From assembly GCF_964355755.1 (NCBI RefSeq), contig NC_092678.1, forward strand, positions 3,358,922 to 3,422,921: a stretch of DNA of 64,000 bases. The letters are read 5' to 3'. Shown piece after piece: positions 37,671 through 48,138 of this stretch. The first letter of the stretch is position 1. Each line of letters opens with the position of its first letter. A program made the position numbers and the translations under genes. Source of the stretch: Antedon mediterranea (taxonomy: Eukaryota; Echinodermata; Crinoidea; Comatulida; Antedonidae). The notes beneath the pieces are model-generated. The model saw nothing but the letters and a program-made list of their open reading frames with translations. It was not told where the DNA came from and did not search any database.

Positions 37671-37738
37671 ATAAAAGACAGCAGTAGGGCCTATACTAGG
37701 AGGTTTACTATTGAATTAATAAGATTTAAACAATACTC

Positions 37739-37756
37739 ACGTTTGTAATCGAGTCA
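37739..37756 (-). CDS. Candidate first coding exon (MTRLQT) of the 31-38-kb gene
   Basis: The minus strand reads ATGACTCGATTACAAAC then GTGAGTATTG, a start codon followed 17 nt later by a consensus donor. The array units on plus read ATGAGTCGCTTACAAAC then GTGAGG, and homology continues into the intron (TGTTTAAATCTTAT). Conservation of start and donor across copies suggests a real first exon that would be spliced towards the exon at 31984. Any middle exons are not identified, and a satellite and a LINE now lie between. Confidence 0.35.
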
Positions 37757-37794
37757 TGGTTTTATTTTGATTTTGTGATTTTTTTGTGTGGAAT

Positions 37795-38075
37795 GGCGGC
37801 AGTGAATGGCGGCAGTGAATGGCGGACGGAAAGATTGAAAAAGTGGATCTTGCATTCTTGGCGGCAAAATCACGAACGTGTTGTCTTTTGACCAATCAGA
37901 AACAGTTTACTAATCAGAAACAAAAAAATGGCCAATCGCCGCACACAACACCAACAGGTGGTTTTGACCAATCACAAACAAATAACTGTACAACCAATCA
38001 GCTTTCTTGTTAATGTGACTCTGACATGAACTAACAAGAACTGGCCAATCGCCGCACACAACACATCAGACACAC
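37795..38075 (-). promoter_or_regulatory. CCAAT-rich repeated segment upstream of the MTRLQT exon
   Basis: Six CCAAT/CTAAT-like boxes (GACCAATCAGAAAC, GGCCAATCGCCGCACACAAC twice, GACCAATCACAAAC, AACCAATCAG) lie within 200 bp, next to three tandem GAATGGCGGCAGT copies at 37792-37825. Their position just upstream of the candidate start fits a promoter, or a transposon-carried one. Inferred. Confidence 0.35.
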
Positions 38076-38322
38076 GCACTAGAAGTTTGGATGTGGACAA
38101 TTATTGCAGCAGGGCCACTAAATGGCAAAGCCTATACTATGCTTTTCCATTTTGTGCTCATATAATCCCGTATTTTGATGTTATTTGCTGTGATGTTGAA
38201 TATATTGATGATGTTTGACATTATTAAATTTACAAAAAGTGCAATTTCCAGCTATCCGAGTAATTGTTAATTATTGTTATTATAATAATATACTACCTTG
38301 ATACCTCCATCATCCATGCTTG

Positions 38323-38356
<34 letters not shown>

Positions 38357-38825
38357 TTTATTCGGTCATCAATGTAAAAATAACCAGGAATGAGAATATA
38401 TATATATATATATAAAGTATATAAACGAAACAAACCTAAATTTGTTTTTGTCTTGATTTAGTATCATAATCATAGTCCTGAAATAAAGGTTTTGCACCAC
38501 TCTAGCCACGTTCACCTGATAATTTACCAACGTTAGATCAGTGCTATTTCGAACCTTCTGAAGATAGTCCGTATAGCATGGTAACTAAAGAGTACAGTTT
38601 CTAGGCAATTAAATGTAATAAGCCTAATGATTATTATAATCCCGGAAAACACGTAATTGATTTTTACCATTTTTATGATTTATATAATTTTAAGGTTGGT
38701 ATTTTTATGGTTCAAAACGAGAGCTTTATACCTCTCACGGGCGGAACGATTTTTTATCATTCAACCTATTTAAAATTCATAAAAAAATTTTTATAACGAT
38801 ACTGGTTTAAAACTTAAAGCATTTT
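38076..38825. other. Intergenic with (TAA)n and (TA)n microsatellites
   Basis: A trinucleotide run lies at about 38325-38358 and a TA run at 38396-38414. No gene is recognised. Confidence 0.6.
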
Positions 38826-38827
38826 CT

Positions 38828-38932
38828 AAACTATCAAACTTTATTTGTCAAAAAATGTGATGTTCCCATATATGGTAGTGTTATGCTTAAATATGGTAGT
38901 GATATGATATCATCTCTATATATCACTTTTTT
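38828..38932. mobile_element. Harbinger-like MITE, family A, copy 4 (degraded)
   Basis: CTATCAAACTTTATTTGTCA, AATGTGATGTTCCCATATAT and GGTAGTGATATGATATCATC match the family. The right terminal repeat is missing. Confidence 0.65.
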
Positions 38933-39164
38933 TTATTAACGAAATTGAACATTTAAAAATTGCTTTTTGTCATTTATGAATATCATAGAATGTTTTAATA
39001 TAAAGGTTTGTAAATAAAAAAATAAAGGTGCAGTATGGGCCAGCCAGTTTGAACAGAGTCTAATTATTTTCTTTTGTTTTAGGCCTAAGTGAATGATTTT
39101 CAGATTAGGCCTATAACATCTGACCAAATAATTGAAATATATATTTATACTGGGTAACCTCTTC

Positions 39165-39430
39165 AGTCAAAGACTGGTCTCACAGAGGGCCCAGTTGGTG
39201 ATCAGTGGCTGTGATGTACTAATACACCGGGGTGACCCCCACTCGTCTCGAAAGATGTACTAGGTTCTTTAAAGTGCACACGAGCTAGATGTGTACACTG
39301 GACCTACGGTTTATAGTCCTTATGTTTTACCACCAGAACCATGGAGTAAGTGAGCCTCGAACCCTTGCCGATGTTATGGCTACGTAATTATGGTTCCACT
39401 GTCTTAACCGCCCGGCCACTCACTCACATT
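39165..39430 (-). mobile_element. tRNA-derived SINE, copy 1
   Basis: Read on minus, a Pol III A box (GAGTGGCCGGGCGGTTAAG, about 39402-39422) is followed by a B box (GGTTCGAGGC, 39362-39353) at tRNA spacing. A non-tRNA body then shares GTACACATGTGAGCTAG-like words with the copy at 56412-56698. Confidence 0.8.
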
Positions 39431-39609
39431 GGTTACGGTTACGGTAATTTAAATATGGGAGAACTAATGCGTGATACAAAGAAAATAAAGTTTGGTGCAA
39501 GTGTTTGTTTTAATCTAAATAAAATGCCATTATACTTGGAAATAATATTGGATATTCTACTAGCATTATAGTAACCGTCTTCTTCGACGGGTGTGAAACT
39601 TAAATATAT

Positions 39610-40310
39610 TGTTTATGTTTTGTTAATAATGTACAACTCGGTAATTTTACCTCACCTAATATATGCAATAACTATTTGGGGAGTTGCGGGGCAACGAAGC
39701 TACATAGAATACATACTTCGAAAAAGGAGCGATCAGAATTATATGTAAAGTGCACTATCCGCATCCATCAGCAAATTTATTCTATAACAAAAACCTATTG
39801 AATATTTTTGACTTGTATGAGAAGTACACTGCTGTATTTAGGTTTCAATTCTGTATGGGCAATTTACCAGTTTCATTTAACCCTTTTTTACAAAAATGAA
39901 ATCTGTACAAGAGTATGGTACGCAGAAGAAGAGTGATTTCCGTATTCCTCTAAAAAGAACAAATATAGGAGTATTGTCTATAGAGGGGCAAATATTTGGA
40001 ACCGTTTACCTGAAAACATAAAGTGTGAAACTAAAATCGGAAAATTTAGAAAGGAAATACAACTACTATTAATAAATAAATGTAGAGTTCACTTTTGTTA
40101 CTTTTACTTTTTATTTCTATTTGTACTTTTATTGTTTTATTAATTTGCTAATTAGATATCTGTATTATAGGATAATGCGTTTAAGAGCTTCGGCTCATTG
40201 CATACCCGTTTTGTATCAAATACGTTTATAGAAATATTCTTGTGAAAGAATTACTGTATAATTATATATATTTTGTTGATACAAATAAATGGTACGTATA
40301 GTACCGCGAA
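39610..40310 (+). mobile_element. LINE 3' fragment (CR1/Jockey-like C-terminus)
   Basis: Frames joined by small shifts read LPHLIYAITIWGVAGQ, KRAIRIICKVHYPHPSANLF, NIFDLYEKYTAVFRFQF, DFRIPLKRTNIG and NIWNRLPENIKCETKIGKFR. This is the usual thumb/C-terminal order after a LINE RT domain. It is broken by several stops and 5'-truncated. The AT-rich 3' tail runs to about 40310. Confidence 0.7.
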
Positions 40311-40805
40311 TGATGATGTTGATTTCAACCGCGCCGAGAAAACTTGTCAAACGTAGGCCTAAGGTAAAATAATATGCAGGAATTGCAATTGAAGTCTTAT
40401 TTTTTTATGTTTTAAATCCATTTGTACACAAAAGATTGATATTGAAAGAAAGTCATGGTAGGCTAAATGCTTATTATAAATAATGCAATGTATGCGGCGG
40501 TCAGTAAAATTCATTGTAATAAAATTAAAGATTAGGCCTATATTTTAAATACACTTGCAAGTGTTACGTTGCCTACGTCCGTAATCTGAAGTTTAAAAAA
40601 AAAGTCCACTGTTATTTAGGAATTCGAAAGTATTGCTAGAATATAGGCCTATTGAAAGAGTTTTGAAAATGGTGGTACGTCTGTAGATAGGCAAATAATT
40701 AATATTATTTTAATTAATGATTACCATACAGTACAGAAATGTGTTTCCTTACAGGTAGTAGTCGTTTATTACTGAAATACAATGCAAATACAGTACAAAA
40801 CAGAT
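40311..40805. other. Intergenic, nothing recognised
   Basis: AT-rich DNA with AGGCCTA words. No ORF of note. Confidence 0.5.
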
Positions 40806-40807
40806 AG

Positions 40808-41069
40808 AGCGTGGTTCCCACTAGCGACGCAACACAAGAACGTAACGCAACGCAAGTGAATTGACCAATCACAAATGATGGTTATTCGCTTGTGATTGCT
40901 CTCTAGCTTGGTTTCCACTAGAACGTAACGCAAGGACGTAAACGCAACGAAAGCGTTTTAACCAATGACAAGCGAAGTTATAGACAGTTAGTAGCCATCG
41001 CTTGTGATTTGGTCATTTCACTTGCGTTGCGTTACGTCCTTGCGTTGCGTCGCTAGTGGGAACCACGCT
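40808..41069. mobile_element. MITE family C (AGCGTGGTTCCCACTAGCG ends)
   Basis: AGCGTGGTTCCCACTAGCGA plus CGCAACGCAAG pairs with its reverse complement at the right end over roughly 60 bp (both arms continue to AAGTGAA-TGACCAA-TCACAA). A second, internal partial copy of the arm starts at 40907 (GGTTTCCACTAGAACGTAAC). No coding capacity. The flanks (TAG/TTA) do not give a clear target duplication. Confidence 0.8.
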
Positions 41070-42305
41070 TTACTGTATTCATGTACATGTAATTAGGATG
41101 GTTATGGAAGAACTATAAATTACTTCATGGGCTTATATACATTAACACTAATTTAACTGTAGGACTTTCACTACAAAAGTTTACTTGGATTGGATAGACA
41201 AAAATCAAAAACTAACATAAGCTACAGTACAGTTTTATAACAATTACGTTACTAATTGATCAATAATCTGGAAATCAGCAGACTCGTGTGGTTTAACGTT
41301 GACAATCCCGAATACGATGATACAATTGGACTCGTAGGTACAGTATCCATCGTGGAAACTGATGTAGCCTAATAGCTGCGAAGTAAAATTAAAGTGCATT
41401 ACAAACTTTTTGATTAAATTAGGTATTCCAGAGTAAAAATATGATAAGGTACCAACAATATGCTTGTAATTATTCGGCAGATTAGTAATAGTAGAATAAT
41501 GAAGAGTATTACGTAGGCTAACTGTGTATAACATGGGATTGTGTAGGGACCGTCAGGGCTACAGTATTCTTAGAATAAAAACGTAGCAAAAGGTTATAGT
41601 AATAATCACCTTAACGAATAATTCCCATTCCCATTGTTACAATACAGGTGGCAAAGCCGATGTAGGATTTTGAACGCTAATGAAAGAAAACGAATAAACT
41701 TAGAGCCATACTTCGAATTTTACAAAGATATAACAATATAGTTATGTAGCCTCTATAAATAATCCTATAAATGTTTATTATTAAAAATGGAAGTGAACGA
41801 AAATAATCCACGACCACGTTGCTTTTATTTTACTTTAAAATTGTGCCTACCTTATTGACTTGTCACCTCTCTAAACGGTAATGCTGCCCATTTTTCTCGA
41901 TTCCTGCTTTTATAGTTTAATGACGCCCTCTGGAAATTTCATAGCCCTTTGATCCAGAGGTAAATTTTAAAACATTTAATAAGTCATAATTTAATAAATA
42001 TTTGGTTTACGAACTTTTTATATAGCCCATTACTATCTCCGTTGCAAGATTGATGTCGAGTGCAAATCAAAAAACCAATCAGAGGTTGTACCGCGGCGTG
42101 CAGTGAGGACAAACATTTTGTGATTAAACCATAGCCAAAAACTGGACAGTTTTCGAAATATTATAAATATGATTAAAGTATAGTATTATTATCTCTGGTT
42201 TTTTTTATGTGGGTTGTTCATGTGTGAAGTCCTTTCAACCGATTGTGTGGCAACATTGCTTTGAAGTAAACAGTTGATGAAACGTGACATTTGGAGAAAT
42301 GGTAT
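41070..42305. other. Intergenic, no supported gene
   Basis: ORFs at 41244-41534 and elsewhere lack motifs or splice context. Nothing recognised. Confidence 0.45.
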
Positions 42306-42307
42306 AA

Positions 42308-42412
42308 AGCTTTATCTACACTATCAAACTAGTTTAACAAAAAATGATGTGATGTGCCCAAATATGGTAGTGATAAGCTCATTAAATATGTTAATGATAT
42401 GACATCATCATG
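42308..42412. mobile_element. Harbinger-like MITE, family A, copy 5 (right end lost)
   Basis: TAA + AGCTTTATCTACACTATCAA, then ATGTGATGTGCCCAAATATG and ATGACATCATCATG. It lies about 400 bp upstream of the twinfilin start. Confidence 0.75.
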
Positions 42413-42597
42413 TAGCCTACTAAGTAGGCCTACTATCACGAACATTTTTCTCAAATTTGATTGTTGTTATAGAGAATTATATAGAATTAGAAGTTTGTGT
42501 AATCTAAACCCACCCACAAGCTTTGCTTTCTGTTGTATTATTATAAACATTATTATTTATATTTATTGCCGCTTCTCCGACATTCAACTCGCTTGCG

Positions 42598-42650
42598 TTG
42601 CGCCATAGAGATATTATAGTGAACTATATAATATCTCTATGGTTGCGCCA
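42598..42650. repeat. Short palindrome upstream of twinfilin
   Basis: GCGCCATAGAGATATTATA and its near-perfect inverted copy (TATAATATCTCTATGGTTGC) flank a 6-10-nt loop. It could extrude a cruciform or be a tiny inverted-repeat relic. Confidence 0.6.
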
Positions 42651-42727
42651 ACTAAAGTGTTATGTGTGGGAACCACTTTCTGTGGGTTAATGTATCGTAT
42701 ATTTAAACTCGAGCGAACAAACGGTAC

Positions 42728-42740
42728 AACCCGGAAGTTG
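42728..42740 (+). promoter_or_regulatory. ETS-type site in the twinfilin proximal promoter
   Basis: ACCCGGAAGTTG contains CCGGAAG, the core bound by GABP/ETS factors, about 85 bp upstream of the ATG in a TATA-less housekeeping context. The role is inferred. Confidence 0.4.
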
Positions 42741-42819
42741 TGAACAACAACGGCATCTCAGAGTTTGTGGAAAGAGGACCCGGTGTTTTGCCTATTTCAA
42801 CTGTTTCTTCCAATATAAA

Positions 42820-45800
42820 ATGTCACATCAGACAGGAATAACTGGTATTTAATGATTTTACATATCATATTTTCATATGTGTATAATACAAATTGAATAA
42901 AGTTCTGTAAATACGATTTTGATGCTTGTTTGTCTAGGCTACTTTGCTAAGCCACCTGTTTTAAGTTTCCCAAAGGGAGTGGGTACGTTTTATGTGTAAG
43001 CCATGTGACGTAAGGAAGTGATCATTTGTGTATTTTTTTTAATTTTGTTTTAGCTTCTCAAAATCTGAAGGCCTTCTTTGCTTCAGCAAAGGCAGATGAA
43101 AATATCAGAGCCATAAAAGTGAACATTGATGTTGAAAATGGTAAGTTACTAAAGTAATAATAATATATATTCATATTGTAAAACAGTACTAGGCCTAGGC
43201 CTATATTGGTTACATTGTTATACCAACCGTTGGTATAACAATGTAGAAATACCGTGTAGAAATGTGGACAAGTGTAAATGCACGTTGCACAAGAATTTCC
43301 TTGTGCAATTTAAAATTTCTCTAGGATTTGAAATTAGCTTGTAACCCCCACCATTGACAATTTCTATTTTTACAGAATTAATGGAGGTAGCATCAAGCTA
43401 TGAAGTTCATGGAAACTGGGAAGATGATATCCTTCAATCTCATAAACAAACACCTACAATTATTTAATGCAATACAAAATCCAGTTAAAACAAAACAGTT
43501 AGATCTATTATTGTTTTTACCTTTATTACCATACCTTTTTCTTCTATAACATAACGTAAAGCCCATCTCAAAAAGAAGCCCCTCCCATTCCCCACCTTTT
43601 TTGATTTGCAAATATAATTTTGAAAAAGAAGCACATTTCGATAAGAAGCCCACCCAAGAGTCAAAGCCTTGTCTACACTATCAAACTTTATGCGACAAAA
43701 AAGTGAAATGTGCCCAAATATGGTGGACATGATGATGTCATATCACTACCATATTTGGGCATATCACTACCATATTTGGGCACATCACACTCAGTGTAGA
43801 CAGAGCTCAAAAGGTTATCCTCTGCTATGTCATATTTGTTTTTTTTGTGGTTTTGAGATTGTTTTTATTTCATCTGGTATTAATGTTTTGTTCTATTAGC
43901 AATACATATTACAAACAGACAATAAGATACAAGACAATTTGAGTTTCTTTAACAATTTATTACATTATGATAAGGCTGTGCTGCCAATGCTGGTGCAGAA
44001 GGAATCCTGTTATGTTATATATCGACTGGACACCAAGACAGACCTAGGCTTTGAGTGGGTTTTCATTCTGTATGTTCCAGATTTTTGTCAGGTTAGCTAT
44101 CCACATATTTTTAAAGCTAATTAGTTTTTTTATAACACACCTGTATTCTTGGAATTTGATTGGTTAATTACACATCACATGTTGTTTGGTATTAGGTCAA
44201 AACGGTGATATTTAATGATGACAGGTTCCATATTGATGTTTAACTTTTTGTAAATGTTTCCAGAATTGTTCACCTTTGAAAATCAACTTGTTGTGCGGGC
44301 CATCTCTAACTGTCCTACTCCTCAGTTGGAGCAATGCCTTTTTGAATATAGCCTAGCTTCCGTTTTTTCCTTTTTTTTTGGCTAGCTTCCTGGCCTGGCA
44401 TTTTTCAATGATTTACGATGAATAAATTGAAAAAAGGGTGTAAAACAATCATACAAACAATATTTTGTGTTCGTTATATATATTTATTTTATTAGATGAA
44501 AAATTGACTGCTCTATTTTTCAACTCATTCATTATTTGTATATTACTACAACTAGACCATTATTTAACCAGCTATGCTTCTCCATCCATTATTCAGGTTC
44601 GAGACAAAATGTTATACGCAAGCACCAAGTCATCTCTTAAGATAGAATTTGGCTCTGCACAAATCAAGCGGGAGTTGTATGGTACCATACCGGTAAGTAT
44701 GCAGCTTGTTGGTTATTTTGTTAACTAATTTTATGTCATATATAATCCAGATGAGGCCTTGGTTCAAGACAGGCAGCAAACTTGCACTCCTTTTAACATA
44801 TTCAGGGGTGATGTTTGTGTCTTGGTGTGTAGAAGTTAAGTGAATCACACTCCTCCATTTTAAGAGTGTGTTAAGCTCTGTCTACACTATCAAACTTTAT
44901 GAGACAAAAAACGTGATGTTTCCATTATATGATTATGTCATATCACTACCATATTTGGGCACATCACACTTTTTTGTCAAACTAGTTTGATAGTATAGAC
45001 AAAGATTTAGGTGAGTGATTGCACTCTAAAAAAAAATTGGTTGTATATTCAGGATGATGTGTCATTGAATGGTTACCACAAACATTTAGAGGCTGAATCT
45101 GCTCCAGCACCCCTAACAGCGGCTGAGGAAGATCTTCAATTTATGCGGAAAACCGAGAGCTTTCAGAGTATCGGAGTTGACACAAAACATCAGACGATGC
45201 AAGGGGTTAATTTCCCATTATCAAATGATGCAATAAAACAGCTTCAACGGCTGGCCAATCACCAAACATCATATGTGCAGTTGGTAAGCTTACTTAAAAC
45301 AAGGCAATCCAACAACAGGATGTTGAGCTCCGGAGATCAAAGGGTTTATCTGTGGCTGCGCCACGATCAGTTCCACACCCTTAAAATGCACAGCTCGCAG
45401 CGAAGAATATGTGAATAGTACCGTTTCGTTGGTATTTTTCGCAGCCCGACATAAGATCAAAGGGCTGTTACGTGTTCCTATTTTGGCAGGGCGGACTCAG
45501 CATCCTGTTGTTGGATTGCCTTGCTGAAAAAAAAATGGTTGCTAACGATTTTAAAACAGCATATATCATCAGCACAGAATCAATATTCTATTCAATTTGA
45601 ATTGAGTAAGTTATGTTTTATTTTGAACCATTTTGCACACTGCACAAATTCCTTATGTTGTATCTGAAAGATGAGGCAAGAAGAGTACACCATTTTGACC
45701 ACAATCAAGAAGTCTCCTCCAAAAGCAATGAATAGCCTACAAAGTTTCATCTTTTTTATCATTCTTTTTCTATTCAGTCTTTAGATGTTGAAAAAGAAGA

Positions 45801-46739
45801 AATACATTTAAGTGAATACATGGATGACATTGCAGCAAATGAGTTAGCGTCACATGTTCCAGAATCATCACCTCGATATCACCTGTTCCTGTTCAAACAC
45901 ACTCATGAAGGAGATGCCTTAAAATCAATCGGTAAGGGTTTTTTAAAGAGCCTTTCATATCTGCAAATAAAATTGTGGGTCAATGTTTCATTCTCACAAC
46001 GCACCCTACCACCAAATATTTTTACTTGATAGGCGTGTAACGAAAATTTGCTAATGCTGGACGCAAACCTGAACTGGATTAGGTGTGAAAGACCATTAAA
46101 GGTCAAACCTAAGCAAACTACAGTACTATTCTTCACGTTCATGAAAACCAACAGTGCATTCCTTTGTGTGGACAGACTAATGAGCTTGGGTTTTGGCAGA
46201 TATATGATACATGAGTGCGCAATGCAGTAGGCTGCGAATTACTACATATATTTAGCAGGATTTGATGCATATAATTGTGCATTCTGAACATCAGACATTT
46301 TAGGGCAAACTGGAATGTCTGGACTACTTTACAATCTGTTGTAATAATTGGCGTTACTTCTTACAGTGTTTATTTACTCCATGCCTGGTTACAAATGTTC
46401 AGTCAAAGAGAGGATGCTGTACTCAACGTGCAAGTCGCCGTTTCTAAATGGTATCGCAAACGAGTTCAATATAGAAGTTGCAAAAAGTGTAAGTAATTTT
46501 TAAATTGCAATAATTTAATTTGTAAAAGCAGGATCAATAATTGATACAAAACAAGGATTAATAATAATAATAGTATTGCTTTTTTGTTTTTAAAGATTGA
46601 AATTGACGATGCTGCAGAATTAACCGAGGACTTTATCTATCAAGAGGTCCACCCCGTTAGGAACCTACATCGACCAACATTCGCCAAACCAAAGGGTCCC
46701 GCGGGAAAGAGAGGAGCGAAACGACTAATTAAAGAATAG
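42820..46739 (+). CDS. TWF: Twinfilin, actin-monomer-binding protein (complete, 345 aa)
   Basis: Nine exons: 42820-42844, 43054-43140, 43376-43426, 43964-44091, 44597-44692, 45053-45283, 45778-45931, 46367-46488, 46596-46739; 1038 nt in frame. The start [20 protein letters not shown] is the canonical twinfilin N-terminus. Two ADF-homology domains follow (about residues 5-135 and 170-305). The linker has [10 protein letters not shown] and [14 protein letters not shown]. The C-terminal tail [19 protein letters not shown] carries the basic, capping-protein-binding region. Twinfilin sequesters ADP-actin monomers and helps uncap and depolymerise barbed ends in the cytoplasm. Length matches the family (about 350 aa). 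Intron 3 is an AT-AC (U12-type) intron; all others are GT-AG. MITE copies sit in introns 3, 5 and 6. Orthology to TWF1 or TWF2 is not resolved; invertebrates usually have a single gene. Confidence 0.96.
43427..43963 (+). other. TWF: U12-type AT-AC intron 3 of twinfilin
   Basis: The intron begins ATATCCTT, the exact U12 donor consensus, directly after exon 3 (GAAGATG). It ends TTATTAC before exon 4 (ATTATGATAAGG). A branch-site match TTTCTTTAAC lies at 43944-43953, with the adenosine 11 nt before the AC end, the expected U12 spacing. No GT-AG choice restores the twinfilin frame EDDYDKAVLP. A full MITE (43665-43807) lies inside. Confidence 0.92.
43665..43807. mobile_element. Harbinger-like MITE, family A, copy 6 (CAA target duplication)
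   Basis: The ends AGCCTTGTCTACACTATCAA and GTGTAGACAGAGCT are flanked by CAA on both sides. The core has a duplicated CATATTTGGGCATATCACTA phrase. It is inserted in the twinfilin U12 intron. Confidence 0.85.
44874..45006. mobile_element. Harbinger-like MITE, family A, copy 7 (TTA target duplication)
   Basis: AGCTCTGTCTACACTATCAA at the left and its complement (GATAGTATAGACAAAGAT) at the right are bordered by TTA on both sides (44871-44873, 45007-45009). It lies in twinfilin intron 5, 46 bp before the exon 6 acceptor. Confidence 0.9.
45300..45523. mobile_element. MITE family D in twinfilin intron 6
   Basis: CAAGGCAATCCAACAACAGG + ATG at 45300 is the reverse complement of the right end (45523 back to 45501), a near-perfect 23-bp inverted repeat. 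It begins 16 nt after the exon 6 donor, so the ORF that seems to extend exon 6 is intronic element sequence. No clear target duplication. Confidence 0.8.
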
Positions 46740-46866
46740 TGTAGTAATCATTTTTCGAATTATACAATTTTATACCAAACTTTGGAGCCTAGAAATAATC
46801 TTTTGATAACATTTTGGTTGATTTGCAGTGTAGTAAATCAAAACAAGTTTCCAGATTACTATTTTC

Positions 46867-46872
46867 AATAAA
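46867..46872 (+). terminator. Poly(A) signal of twinfilin
   Basis: AATAAA 128 bp after the stop codon, followed by a T/GT-rich stretch (TTATATTTTTAC, TTGTGTTC). Confidence 0.6.
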
Positions 46873-46899
46873 AAGTTATATTTTTACATGGAAGAATTG

Positions 46900-47985
46900 T
46901 GTTCTTTACAATACTGTATGCAATGAATACATGGTGGCAAAATAGTACTCTATGTAGATTTGCTTAACATCTATCAATAGACACACTGCATGATTAAATA
47001 CTGTAATTGTTGTTATTTGGATAACTGTATAGCAAAAACCTTATTTTTACTATTAAAATAAACATTCAAAATGTGTTAAGATGTAGTTGATTAAAAGAAA
47101 AAAAATTACCTAGATGAAGTAGTAAAAGCTATTTTAATAACGTATTGTTAACAAGAAGCCCTCCTGTTTATGCAAATTGTTGAATAGATTATTACTGACA
47201 TATTATGTTACATGAATTTGTACAGGTTAGGGGTTTAAAATGAAAAAAATGTACCAAATAGGCGATATTGGAAAAAATCAGCCAAATTGAAAGTTAATGA
47301 CATTTCTGTATATTTTATCACTGTTTTGAGTTTGAATTTATATAAAATTTAATATATATTTCTTATTAGTTTATTTGAAATTTAATAGCATGAAGAAAAT
47401 AATATTGAATGTTAATTAAGTATTATGTTATAATAAAAAATTACTTTGACCTTTAACCTTTAATGCACAATATTCTTTTGGACGAATAACATTGTCAATT
47501 ATGTTAACATTTTCTAAAAATTAATTCAGGGATCCAATTAGAACTATTTAAAAAATGTGATTTGATTTTTAGACATAAACTGTTGTAAAATCTTAGTACT
47601 TATTAGAATTCATTTTATTACATTTGAACTGCAGAATAAAGCCATTTTAATCTAAATATTTGGTATATAATTTTTTAATTAGAAGTAGAATACCTATAAC
47701 AGTGACTGAATTGAATTTTTCACACATAACTCCTAGAGCTACCTATAAAGAAGCACTTAATATGCAACTAATTTAACCTGAAAATGATGAAATATGCCTT
47801 AAAAAGTATCATTTTAAAAGTGAAATTTTTTAACCGGAAATGATGAAGAGAGTGAAAACGAGAAAGAACGCCAACTTATGTTGATAACAAGTTTGCAGTA
47901 CACCATGTGATCGAAGCCTATTCATCAAAATGTTGAGTAAACTCAACAGTTCTTTTCACAACTACACACATGGTGTACAGCAAAC
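46900..47985. other. AT-rich intergenic spacer between twinfilin and TIMMDC1
   Basis: No ORF or repeat is recognised. The two genes are convergent, so this holds their 3' flanks. Confidence 0.55.
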
Positions 47986-47990
47986 TAATT

Positions 47991-48098
47991 GAAGTCTACA
48001 CTATCAATCAAATATGGTAGTGATATGACATCATCATGTCCATATATGGGCACATCACATTTTTTTGTCACATAAAGTTTGATAGTGTAGACAGAGCT
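47991..48098. mobile_element. Harbinger-like MITE, family A, copy 8
   Basis: Shortened left arm (AAGTCTACACTATCAAT), complete right arm GTTTGATAGTGTAGACAGAG + CT followed by TAA. Confidence 0.8.
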
Positions 48099-48138
48099 TA
48101 ATACTAACTTACATATAAAATTAAACAAAAAAGTTCTG

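Noticed and set aside
39350-39430. Functional tRNA genes at the A/B boxes near 39.4, 56.6 and 59.4 kb
   Set aside because: Acceptor stems cannot pair and each head continues into a shared non-tRNA body, so these are SINEs.
41244-41534. 96-codon minus ORF
   Set aside because: No motif, and no neighbouring exons with fitting splice sites.
45284-45418. Extension of twinfilin exon 6 through 45418
   Set aside because: A GTAAGC donor at 45284 and the next exon restore twinfilin; the extension is MITE sequence.
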